NCBI GenBank assembly: GCA_035296705.1
Contig: DATHAL010000069.1
Span: 1 to 35,407 of the forward strand
Direction: 5' to 3'
Length of the DNA stretch: 35,407 nt
DNA from: WHSW01 sp035296705
GTDB taxonomy: Bacteria; Actinomycetota; Thermoleophilia; Solirubrobacterales; 70-9
Shown here: positions 15,140 through 21,378 of the stretch, one piece after another
Numbering within the stretch: the stretch's first letter is position 1
How the letters are laid out: each line of letters begins with the position of its first letter
The notes under the pieces: generated by a model
Told to the model about the DNA's origin: nothing
Seen by the model: only the letters and a program-made list of their open reading frames with translations
The model's database searches: none
Position numbers and translations under genes: made by a program

Positions 15140-16126
15140 ATGAGCGGCTCGCGCGTCCTCGTCGCGCCCGACTCGTTCAAGGGCACGTTCACGGCGACGC
15201 GGGTCGCGGCGGCCGCCGCTGCCGGCCTGCGCTCCGCGGGCCTCGACCCGGACGGCTGCCCGGTTGCCGACGGCGGCGAGGGCACGCTCGACGCCGTCGC
15301 CGAGGCGGTCGAGGCCGAGTTCCGCCACGCGCTCGTACAGGACGCGATCGGCGAGCCGCGACAGGCGCGATTCGCCGTCCTCGACGGCGGCCTCACCGCT
15401 CTGGTCGAGGCGGCCGAGGTCGTCGGCTTCGACCTGATCGAGGTCGCGAGCCGCGACCCCGAGGCGGCCTCCACCGTCGGCGTCGGCGCGCTGATCGCCG
15501 CCGCGGTGGATGCGGGCGCGAAGCGGGTGATGCTGGCGGTCGGCGGCACCGTGACCAGCGACGGCGGCGCGGGCGCGGTTCGAGCGATCGAGGCCGCGGG
15601 TGGGCTCGGTGACGCGGAGCTGACGGTGCTGTGCGATGTCACGAACCGGTTCGAGGACGCGGCGTCGGTCTTCGCGCCGCAGAAGGGCGCCTCGCCGGAC
15701 ACGGTGGAGCGCATCGCGGCGCGGCTTCGGACCCTCGCCGCGGAATACCCACGCGATCCCCGCGCTGTTCCGCGCTCCGGCGCCGGCGGTGGGCTCGCCG
15801 GCGGACTGTGGGCGGCGCTTGGGGCGCGGCTCGAGTCGGGGGCCGCGCGCGTTCTCGAGCTCGTCGGGTTCGCGCCGCGCCTCGACGCGGTGCGGGCGGT
15901 CGTCGTCGGCGAGGGCAGGCTCGACGGGCAGACGGCGCATGGAAAGGCGATCGCCGAGATCGCGGCGCGCGCTCGCGAGCGACGCCTCCCGGTGCACGCG
16001 ATCGTCGGCGCCAACGAGCTCGACGCGCACGCGGCGGCGCGCCTCGGCCTCGCAAGTGTCACCGAAGCGACCACGCTCGAGGAGATCGAGCGGTCGGCCG
16101 CCAGGCTGGGCCCATGGCTTCGCTGA
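15140..16126 (+). CDS. Glycerate 2-kinase (GlxK/GarK family)
   Basis: A 328-aa cytosolic kinase that phosphorylates D-glycerate with ATP, feeding it to 2-phosphoglycerate. SRVLVAPDSFKGTFTATRVA is the family N-terminus, PVADGGEGTLDAV follows near residue 38, GGTVTSDGGAGAVRAIEAAG contributes the ATP site, and GEGRLDGQTAHGKAIAEIA with HAIVGANEL is the C-terminal signature. It is slightly shorter than the usual 370-380 aa. The frame is open further upstream, overlapping kdd, but the ATG at 15140 sits exactly where homology starts. It probably shares a transcript with kdd (23-nt gap) and with the methyltransferase gene 34 nt downstream. No obvious pathway link between these three exists. Confidence 0.88.
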   Translation: MSGSRVLVAPDSFKGTFTATRVAAAAAAGLRSAGLDPDGCPVADGGEGTLDAVAEAVEAEFRHALVQDAIGEPRQARFAVLDGGLTALVEAAEVVGFDLIEVASRDPEAASTVGVGALIAAAVDAGAKRVMLAVGGTVTSDGGAGAVRAIEAAGGLGDAELTVLCDVTNRFEDAASVFAPQKGASPDTVERIAARLRTLAAEYPRDPRAVPRSGAGGGLAGGLWAALGARLESGAARVLELVGFAPRLDAVRAVVVGEGRLDGQTAHGKAIAEIAARARERRLPVHAIVGANELDAHAAARLGLASVTEATTLEEIERSAARLGPWLR

Positions 16127-16160
16127 ACTCACGTTCCGCGGCAGCTCACCGTTCCATCCC

Positions 16161-16646
16161 ATGATGGCGTCGATCTACGACACCTTCGGGTCCCCGGTCG
16201 GCGAGCTCCTCGTGGCGGGTGACGGCGTCGCCCTCACCGGTCTCTACATGCAGGAGGGCCCAGGCAGGGTGGAGCCTGACGCCGCCTGGAGGCGTGCCCG
16301 CCAGCCGTTCGCCGCCGTGCGCGAGCAGCTGGAGGAGTACTTCGCCGGCGGGCGGACCCGGTTCGAGCTGCGCCTCGCGCTGGCCGGGACGGAGTGGCAG
16401 CGCCGGGTCTGGGAAGCGCTCGAGCGAGTTCCATATGGCGAGACGGTCAGCTACGGGGAGCTCGCGGGCCGGCTCGGCCGGCCGTCCGCGGCACGGGCGA
16501 TGGGCGCCGCGAACGCGCTCAACCCGATCTCGATCGTCGTCCCGTGCCATCGCGTGGTCGGGGCGAACGGGGCGCTCACCGGCTACGCGGGCGGCGTCGA
16601 GCGCAAGCGATTCCTGCTCGCGCTCGAGGCGCGGGCGAAAGGGTGA
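16161..16646 (+). CDS. ogt: Methylated-DNA--[protein]-cysteine S-methyltransferase
   Basis: A 161-aa suicide repair enzyme that transfers alkyl groups from O6-methylguanine to its own cysteine. The active site is VVPCHRVVGANGALTGYAGG, with acceptor Cys129. The DNA-binding wing is seen in VPYGETVSYGELAGRLGRPS and ARAMGAANALNPISIVVP (Asn finger), and the N-terminal domain (SPVGELLVAGDGVALTGLYM) is the usual ribonuclease-like fold. Two tandem ATG codons (16161, 16164) start the gene; the first is kept. It lies 34 nt after the glycerate kinase gene on the same strand, so it may be read from that transcript. Confidence 0.93.
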   Translation: MMASIYDTFGSPVGELLVAGDGVALTGLYMQEGPGRVEPDAAWRRARQPFAAVREQLEEYFAGGRTRFELRLALAGTEWQRRVWEALERVPYGETVSYGELAGRLGRPSAARAMGAANALNPISIVVPCHRVVGANGALTGYAGGVERKRFLLALEARAKG

Positions 16647-16662
16647 GGATCCCGGCCGCCGT

Positions 16663-16668
16663 TACCGT
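16663..16668 (+). promoter_or_regulatory. -10 box (TACCGT) for a leaderless GNAT transcript
   Basis: TACCGT ends exactly 6 nt before the GTG at 16675, which decides the start of this GNAT gene. Confidence 0.55.
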
Positions 16669-16674
16669 GCTGGT

Positions 16675-17121
16675 GTGGAGCGCCATCGCGACGGCTACGC
16701 GATCTCCGACGATCGCGAGCGGCTCGACCTCGACGTCGTCTGGGGCTTCCTGCGCACGGCGTACTGGTCGCCGGGCGTGCCGCGGGACGTCGCCGCCGCC
16801 GCGATCGAGGGCTCCCGGCCGTTCGGGCTCTACGGCCCCGACGGCCGGCAGGCCGGGTTCGCCCGCGTCGTCAGCGACGGGGCGGTGTTCGCGTGGATCG
16901 CGGACCTTTTCGTCCTCGAGGAGCACCGCCGGCGCGGGCTCGGCGCCTGGCTAGTCGAGACGATCCTCTCCACGGATCCGATCGACCATGTTCGCGTCGT
17001 GCTGCTCGCCACCGACGACGCCCACGGGCTCTACGAGCGCTTCGGCTTCGTCCGCGCCGAGGAGGGCCGTTACCTCGCGCTGCGACGGTCGCCCGAGGTC
17101 GCCTATCCGGCTCGGCGGTGA
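16675..17121 (+). CDS. GNAT-family acetyltransferase
   Basis: A 148-aa acetyl-CoA N-acetyltransferase. DVVWGFLRTAYWSPGVPRDV near residue 20 is typical of a small actinobacterial GNAT group. FGLYGPDGRQAGFARVVSDG follows, and DLFVLEEHRRRGLGAWLVET near 78-95 is the acetyl-CoA loop. LATDDAHGLYERFGFV is the C-terminal GNAT motif. The frame runs upstream through the methyltransferase gene, but the GTG at 16675 is chosen from the homology start and the -10 box 6 nt before it. Substrate unknown. The alpha/beta hydrolase gene follows after 14 nt with its own -10. Confidence 0.85.
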   Translation: MERHRDGYAISDDRERLDLDVVWGFLRTAYWSPGVPRDVAAAAIEGSRPFGLYGPDGRQAGFARVVSDGAVFAWIADLFVLEEHRRRGLGAWLVETILSTDPIDHVRVVLLATDDAHGLYERFGFVRAEEGRYLALRRSPEVAYPARR

Positions 17122-17123
17122 CG

Positions 17124-17129
17124 TAACCT
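17124..17129 (+). promoter_or_regulatory. -10 box (TAACCT) for the leaderless hydrolase
   Basis: TAACCT ends 6 nt before the GTG at 17136. It overlaps the 14-nt gap after the GNAT stop, so the hydrolase can be transcribed separately. Confidence 0.55.
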
Positions 17130-17135
17130 GCCGCC

Positions 17136-18080
17136 GTGAGCGATCCGCCCGCAGCCGCGCCGTTCGAGGAGTGGCAGGCCCAGCTCCATGGCCACGAGGT
17201 CATCTACCGGATGGCGGGGAGTGGTCCGGTGGTCGTCCTCATCCACGGGATGGTCAACTCCTCGCGTCACTGGCGCGAGGTCGCGGAGCGGCTCGCCGAC
17301 TCCTACACGGTGATCGCGCCGGACCTGATCGGGCACGGCGATTCCGCTACGCCGCGCGGCGACTACTCGCTCGGCGCCCATGCGGCGGCGATCCGAGACC
17401 TGCTCGCCGCGCTCGGCGTCCGCCACGCCTCGATCGTCGGCCACTCGCTGGGCGGGGGAGTGGCGATGCAGTTCTTCTGGCAGTTCCCGGAGCGGGTCGA
17501 CCGGCTCGTTCTGGTCTCGAGTGGCGGACTCGGCCCACGAGTCAGCCCGCTGCTCAGGCTCGCGGCGCTGCCCGGTGCCTCGCCGGCGCTCGCGCTCGCG
17601 GCGCGGCCGCGGGTCGTCACCGGGATCGGCGCGCTCGCGGGCGCGCTCGAGCGCCGCGGCTCGCCGAAGGCCGTGTACCTGAATGCGATCGCGCGGGCGC
17701 TGCGGCCGCTGCAGGGAAGCGGCGCGCGCCGCGCCTTCCTGCAGACGCTCCGGGCGGTGATCGATGCCCGCGGCCAGCGCGTGAGCGCCGTCGACCGGCT
17801 CTACCTGCTCGGCCCGGTGCCGACGATGGTCGTCTGGGGCGAACGCGATCGCACGATCCCGCTCGCCGACGGCCGCGCCGCCCACGAGGCGATCCCGCAC
17901 AGCCGCTTCGAGACGCTGCCGAAGGCGGCCCACTTCCCGCACCTGGAGGATCCGGAGGGCCTCGCCGCCGCGCTTCGCGACTTTCTCGAGACCACGGACC
18001 CCTACCGGCTCGACGCCGACGATTGGGAGGAGCTCGTCTCCTCGCGGATGGTCCGCCGCCGGCGCCTCCGCGTCGCGTAG
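17136..18080 (+). CDS. Alpha/beta-fold hydrolase
   Basis: A 314-aa serine hydrolase. HG motif VVVLIHGMVNSSRHW (residues 32-46) forms the oxyanion hole, GHSLGGG gives the nucleophile S104, VVWGERDRTIP gives the acid D238, and KAAHFPHLEDPEG gives the histidine H266. A Pro/Gly/Ala/Leu-rich cap lies between residues 130 and 180. Substrates of this broad family (esters, epoxides, C-C bonds) cannot be inferred; it is most like generic actinobacterial hydrolases. The C-terminus is basic (MVRRRRLRVA). The start GTG is supported by the -10 at 6-nt spacing. Its stop abuts the stop of the convergent 53-aa acidic gene with no base between. Confidence 0.88.
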   Translation: MSDPPAAAPFEEWQAQLHGHEVIYRMAGSGPVVVLIHGMVNSSRHWREVAERLADSYTVIAPDLIGHGDSATPRGDYSLGAHAAAIRDLLAALGVRHASIVGHSLGGGVAMQFFWQFPERVDRLVLVSSGGLGPRVSPLLRLAALPGASPALALAARPRVVTGIGALAGALERRGSPKAVYLNAIARALRPLQGSGARRAFLQTLRAVIDARGQRVSAVDRLYLLGPVPTMVVWGERDRTIPLADGRAAHEAIPHSRFETLPKAAHFPHLEDPEGLAAALRDFLETTDPYRLDADDWEELVSSRMVRRRRLRVA

Positions 18081-18242
18081 CTACTCCTCCTCGCGCGCCT
18101 CCTCGGGCACGCCCGGGAGCGTCTCAGCCGCGTCCTCCTCGCTCGGCACCCCCTCCCGGCTGGGCGGCACCGACGGGTTCTTCTCGTCGAGGTCCTGGGT
18201 TGCCGTGTCCGGTTGGTCCTCGCGACGCTCGGGTTCTTCCAT
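18081..18242 (-). CDS. Small acidic hypothetical protein (53 aa)
   Basis: The minus strand encodes MEEPERREDQPDTATQDLDE at the start and EEAREEE at the end, 53 aa, rich in Glu, Asp and Pro and almost free of hydrophobic residues, so probably disordered. The ATG at 18242 has a near-consensus -10 (TACGCC) 6 nt upstream, and the frame is closed by TAG directly beside the hydrolase stop. The plus strand offers only long Arg-rich shadow frames here, and the codon third positions are G/C-rich in this frame, as expected of a real gene. It lies 29 nt downstream of the glycosyltransferase gene on the same strand. No function is recognised. Confidence 0.55.
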   Translation of the reverse strand: MEEPERREDQPDTATQDLDEKNPSVPPSREGVPSEEDAAETLPGVPEEAREEE

Positions 18243-18271
18243 GACCGCGGCGTACCCGCGCCGGCGCGCGC

Positions 18272-19552
18272 TTACGCGGCAATCCGCTCGATCAGGTCGG
18301 CGGCCCGCTCGGTGCCGGGCGCGGAGCGAAGGCGCCTCGAGACCGCATCGAGATGATCGGCGAGCGCGGCGTCGGCGAGCAGCCGGTCGATCGCGGCGCG
18401 GAGATCCTGCGGCTCGTGCTCATACGTGGGGAGGCGAACCCCGAACCCGGTCTCGACGATCCGCTGCGCGTTGTCGTACTGGTCCCAGAAGAGCGGCAGG
18501 ACGACCATCGGCTTGCCGAAGTGAAGGCTCTCGGTGACGGTGTTGTTGCCGCCGTGGGTCACCACCAGATCGACCTGCGGCAGGATCGACGTCTGGGGCA
18601 GGAACTCCTCGCCGGTCATGTTTGGCGCGAGCTCGAGCTCGGAATGCTGCGGGCCCATCGAGACGATCACGCGGTAGGGCGCTTCGGCGAGCGATGCGAG
18701 CAGCGACCGCATCAGCCCGACGTCCGCCGAGCCGAGCGAGCCGAGGCTGAGATAGACCAGCGGCCCGTCGGCGGAGGCGAGCGGCTCCGGCAGCTCCCAA
18801 TGCGCGTCGGTCGCGCGGACGCTCGCCTCGAGGTTGTGCCAGCCGTCGCCGAGCGGGTTGCGTCGCGCGTAGTCGACCTCGTTCGGGTAGAGCCACATGT
18901 TGAGCCACGGCGACGTGTGGATGAACTCTCCTCGCGGCAGCTGCGGCGCTCCGCGCTCGCGGCAGAGCTCGTCGAAGCTCTCTTGCAGTGGCCCCAGGGC
19001 CCGCTCGTACTCGGCCCAGTAATCCGGCCAGGCGGATCGGTCGGCCGCCGGGTAGCCCGAGAACGGCGGGGGCACCTCGGGGTCCTTCACCTCCGCCGGG
19101 TTGCAGGAGACGATCCGCACCCAGGGGACGCCGCTCGCCGGCAGCGCCGGAAACGTGACCACGTTGTCCTCGACGATCGCATCCGGTCGAACCTCGTCGA
19201 GGATCTCGACGAGGCGCTTGTCGACGTACCGCGCTCCCTCGCAGAGCGCCTCGAACGTCGGCGCGATGAAGCCCTCGAGCTGGTCGATCGTCGGCTTGCC
19301 GAAGACGGGCGCCGTATCGCGGATGAAGTCCTTCCAGAACTGCCCCGCGTCCTCGGGCTCGTCGGCCGGCGGCGTGAGGCGCATCAGGCGCTCCTCGAAC
19401 CCCTTCTCCGCGAGCGCGCCGGAGAACGACTCCTCGATGATGAACACGACGCGGTGGCCACGGCGGCGCAGGACGTCGCCGATGCCGACGCAGTTGTTGG
19501 TCGGTCCGTAGGCGCCCTCCGGGAAGAAGACGATCGTCCTGCGCTCCGCCAT
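18272..19552 (-). CDS. UGT/MGT-family glycosyltransferase
   Basis: A 426-aa GT1-type enzyme of the macrolide/UDP-glucuronosyl transferase group, transferring a sugar from a nucleotide donor to a small hydrophobic acceptor. The N-terminus (RRTIVFFPEGAYGPTNNCVG, then IGDVLRRRGHRVVFI) is the acceptor domain; GPLVYLSLGSLGS starts the donor domain, and DLVVTHGGNNTVTESLHFGK followed by PMVVLPLFWDQYDNAQRI is the donor-binding signature. The frame continues to an ATG at 19582, but the ATG at 19552 is chosen because a -10 (TACGCT) is exactly 6 nt upstream. It is divergent from the Rpf-like lysozyme. The acceptor is unknown; a lipid, polyketide or sterol-like glycoside is plausible. Confidence 0.88.
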   Translation of the reverse strand: MAERRTIVFFPEGAYGPTNNCVGIGDVLRRRGHRVVFIIEESFSGALAEKGFEERLMRLTPPADEPEDAGQFWKDFIRDTAPVFGKPTIDQLEGFIAPTFEALCEGARYVDKRLVEILDEVRPDAIVEDNVVTFPALPASGVPWVRIVSCNPAEVKDPEVPPPFSGYPAADRSAWPDYWAEYERALGPLQESFDELCRERGAPQLPRGEFIHTSPWLNMWLYPNEVDYARRNPLGDGWHNLEASVRATDAHWELPEPLASADGPLVYLSLGSLGSADVGLMRSLLASLAEAPYRVIVSMGPQHSELELAPNMTGEEFLPQTSILPQVDLVVTHGGNNTVTESLHFGKPMVVLPLFWDQYDNAQRIVETGFGVRLPTYEHEPQDLRAAIDRLLADAALADHLDAVSRRLRSAPGTERAADLIERIAA

Positions 19553-19558
19553 GGCCGG

Positions 19559-19564
19559 AGCGTA
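19559..19564 (-). promoter_or_regulatory. -10 box (TACGCT) for the leaderless glycosyltransferase
   Basis: On the minus strand TACGCT ends 6 nt before the ATG at 19552, which decides that start over the upstream ATG at 19582. Confidence 0.55.
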
Positions 19565-19600
19565 TTTGACGGAAAGGCGCACTGGCAGCCGGCGATTGCT

Positions 19601-19633
19601 GCTAACACGTCGCTAATCATTTGCTAATGTACC
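19601..19633 (+). repeat. Three phased 11-bp direct repeats (GCTAA)
   Basis: GCTAACACGTC, GCTAATCATTT and GCTAATGTACC begin at 19601, 19612 and 19623, exactly 11 bp apart, i.e. one helical turn. They lie just before and over the -10 (TAATGT, 19625-19630) of the Rpf-like gene. This geometry is typical of OmpR/PhoB-type response-regulator boxes; the regulator is inferred, not seen. Confidence 0.5.
19625..19630 (+). promoter_or_regulatory. -10 box (TAATGT) for the riboswitch-Rpf transcript
   Basis: TAATGT lies about 10 nt before the start of the riboswitch fold, which suits a transcript that begins with the aptamer. It overlaps the last of the 11-bp repeats. Confidence 0.45.
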
Positions 19634-19639
19634 GCGCGT

Positions 19640-19762
19640 CCAGCTGAGTCCCCGCCGCAAAAAGGCGGGGTACGGGGGACCCATCCAGGTCGGGGCGAAT
19701 CGCGGCCGTCCGCCGCGTAGCGCAGAGCTCTCACTCACGCGCGAGCCCGTCAGCTAACCCCG
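19640..19762 (+). ncRNA. Cyclic di-AMP (ydaO/yuaA-type) riboswitch
   Basis: The leader of the Rpf-like gene carries conserved ydaO blocks in order: GCTGAGTCCCCGCC with a CCCCGCC/GGCGGGG stem (19650-19670), ACGGGGGACCCA (19672-19683), TCGGGGCGAATCGCG (19690-19704) and CCCGTCAGCTAACCCC (19746-19761). Such riboswitches bind c-di-AMP and, in actinobacteria, commonly control Rpf and other wall hydrolase genes, usually turning them off at high ligand. About 30 nt separate it from the ATG at 19792. Boundaries are approximate. Confidence 0.85.
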
Positions 19763-19791
19763 GAAGCGAACGAGAGCGGAGCGTTTAACGG

Positions 19792-20235
19792 ATGACTGAA
19801 AACCCCTTGCGTGCCGGCGCGATGCCGCAGCTTCTGGCGATCGCGCTCGCACTCCTCTTCGCGCTGGCCGGCCTGCTCTTCACGGCGGCGGGCGCCGGCG
19901 CCGCGGCCTCCGGCGGGATCAGCAACTACGAGCCCCCGGGCGACGGCGACGCCAACGTTAACCCGACCAAGTACGACCGGATCTGGGACGGCCTCGCGAG
20001 CCCGCAGCGGCGCTGGGCGCGCCGCACCAGCGAGTGCGAGTCGGGCGGCGACCCGGACGCGATCGGTGGCGGCGGCCTCTACCGCGGAGCCTTCCAGTTC
20101 ATGCGCTCGACCTGGAAGAACGCGCCGAGGAGCCCGGGCGGCGATCCGATCGACTACTCCTATCGCACCCAGGCCGTCGTCGCGGTACTCCTCAAGCAGC
20201 GCGATGGCGCAAGTCACTGGCCGAACTGCGGCTGA
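19792..20235 (+). CDS. Rpf-like transglycosylase (resuscitation-promoting factor family)
   Basis: A 147-aa secreted peptidoglycan-cleaving enzyme. A hydrophobic N-terminal segment (LLAIALALLFALAGLLFTAA) is a signal peptide or anchor. The mature part has the Rpf/lysozyme-like core SECESGGDPDAIGGGGLYRG, then AFQFMRSTW; the catalytic Glu is E83 in CESGG. C82 and C146 are placed to form the disulphide seen in RpfB. It would cut the glycan backbone, helping growth or exit from dormancy. It lacks extra LysM or G5 domains. Its leader holds a c-di-AMP riboswitch, and the promoter has phased repeats, so expression is tied to wall/osmotic signalling. Confidence 0.85.
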   Translation: MTENPLRAGAMPQLLAIALALLFALAGLLFTAAGAGAAASGGISNYEPPGDGDANVNPTKYDRIWDGLASPQRRWARRTSECESGGDPDAIGGGGLYRGAFQFMRSTWKNAPRSPGGDPIDYSYRTQAVVAVLLKQRDGASHWPNCG

Positions 20236-20432
20236 CCGCGCCGAGTGATCTAGTCGCCGCGGGTCAGGTCCGGCACCGGCAGCGGCTTGCAGTGACCGCC
20301 GCAATGGCGGCGCAGTGGCAGCCAGGAGCACGGCTGTTTTACCCATGCGCAGCACGATCGGCCAGCGTAGGCGTTTCGCCCAGGCGCGGCGCCGGTTCGA
20401 CGGGGGCGCCGGATCGGTCCGATCGGCATGAA
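20236..20432. other. Intergenic region without a convincing gene
   Basis: No plus-strand gene is visible. A CCGCC-GCAAT-GGCGG hairpin at about 20297-20311 may end the Rpf-like transcript. GGCGCC-rich inverted repeats lie near 20388-20411. A minus-strand frame ending at 20250 has a Cys/His-rich tail but no family match or credible start. Confidence 0.4.
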
Positions 20433-20438
20433 TAGATT
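20433..20438 (+). promoter_or_regulatory. -10 box (TAGATT) for the RTX-repeat gene
   Basis: TAGATT ends 7 nt before the ATG at 20446 and lies inside the longer frame starting at 20428, so it argues for the later start. Confidence 0.55.
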
Positions 20439-20445
20439 GGAGTCG

Positions 20446-21378
20446 ATGGACTCGAGGGGGGTGGACGGCGGCGTGCCGCGGCGGGCGCTTTGCGCTGCGG
20501 CGGCGATTGCAGCGTGCGCGATCGCCCTGCCGCTCTCATCGGCCGCCGCACAGGAGGCGCCGGACTGCGTGAAGGGCGAGGAGCGGCTGGACGACGGGAT
20601 CAACAAGTGGAACGGAAAGAACGGTCGCGACAGCGTCACCGGCCTCCGCGGCCGTGATCACCTGAACGGCCACGGCGGCGACGACCTGATCAACGGCGGG
20701 CGCGACAACGACGTGGTCGAGGGCGGCGACGGCAACGACCTACTCTGCGGCGGGCGCGGCGGCGACCTCATCCGCGGCGGTCCCGGCGACGACGTCATCT
20801 ACGGCGAGGAGGAGAACGACCGGATCATCCCCGGCCCGGGCAACGACAAGGTGCTCGGCAGCGCCGGCAACGACAGGATCTACGGCTGGGGCGAGAGCCA
20901 CGGCGAGATCGTCGACGACGGCATCGACATCCTCGACGGCGGCTTCAACGACGACATCATCGAGGCGGGCGGCGCCGACACCCTCTACGGCTACACGCAC
21001 AACGACATCCTCAGCACGAAGATGCCGTTGATCGCGCCGGCAGTCATGGACGGCGGCGGCAACGACGACATCGTCCACGGGTCCGAGGTCGACGACAACA
21101 TCACCGGCGGCGAGCGGCTCTCGGGCCGCGACAAGCTCTACGGCGCGGGTGGCAACGACACGATGACCGGCGCCGGCAACGACGACGAGGTCTACGGCCA
21201 GCTCGGCGACGACGACCTGAGCGGGGCGGACGGCTTCGATTTCCTCGACGGCGGCCCGGGCGATGACCACTGCGACGGCGGCGACCTCCGGGACATGGGC
21301 CACGACTGCGAGGGCGAGTCGTCGATCGAGCGGCACGGCGGCTCCCCCCGCGCCATCCCCTACAGCTGGGGCTTCTAG
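20446..21378 (+). CDS. Secreted RTX-type calcium-binding repeat protein
   Basis: A 310-aa protein with a Sec signal peptide (RALCAAAAIAACAIALPLSS, cleaved near AAAQ) and a body made of glycine/aspartate nonapeptides of the GGxGxDxux type, e.g. GGRGGDLIRGGPGDDVIYG and GPGNDKVLGSAGNDRIYGWG. These form parallel beta-rolls that fold on binding Ca2+. No protease, lipase or adhesin domain is attached, so the whole mature protein is beta-roll; the tail has paired cysteines (HCDGG, HDCEG). Unlike Gram-negative RTX toxins, it carries a cleavable signal and no type I exporter is nearby. Its TAG stop overlaps the P450 stop in CTAG (21375-21378). A structural or ion-buffering surface role is inferred. 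Confidence 0.85.
   Translation: MDSRGVDGGVPRRALCAAAAIAACAIALPLSSAAAQEAPDCVKGEERLDDGINKWNGKNGRDSVTGLRGRDHLNGHGGDDLINGGRDNDVVEGGDGNDLLCGGRGGDLIRGGPGDDVIYGEEENDRIIPGPGNDKVLGSAGNDRIYGWGESHGEIVDDGIDILDGGFNDDIIEAGGADTLYGYTHNDILSTKMPLIAPAVMDGGGNDDIVHGSEVDDNITGGERLSGRDKLYGAGGNDTMTGAGNDDEVYGQLGDDDLSGADGFDFLDGGPGDDHCDGGDLRDMGHDCEGESSIERHGGSPRAIPYSWGF

Noticed and set aside
20250..20355. Minus-strand frame ending in a Cys/His-rich tail (HCGGHCKPLPVPDL) beyond the Rpf-like gene
   Set aside because: No credible start, ribosome site or family match. Its upstream part is low-complexity and runs opposite the RTX gene.
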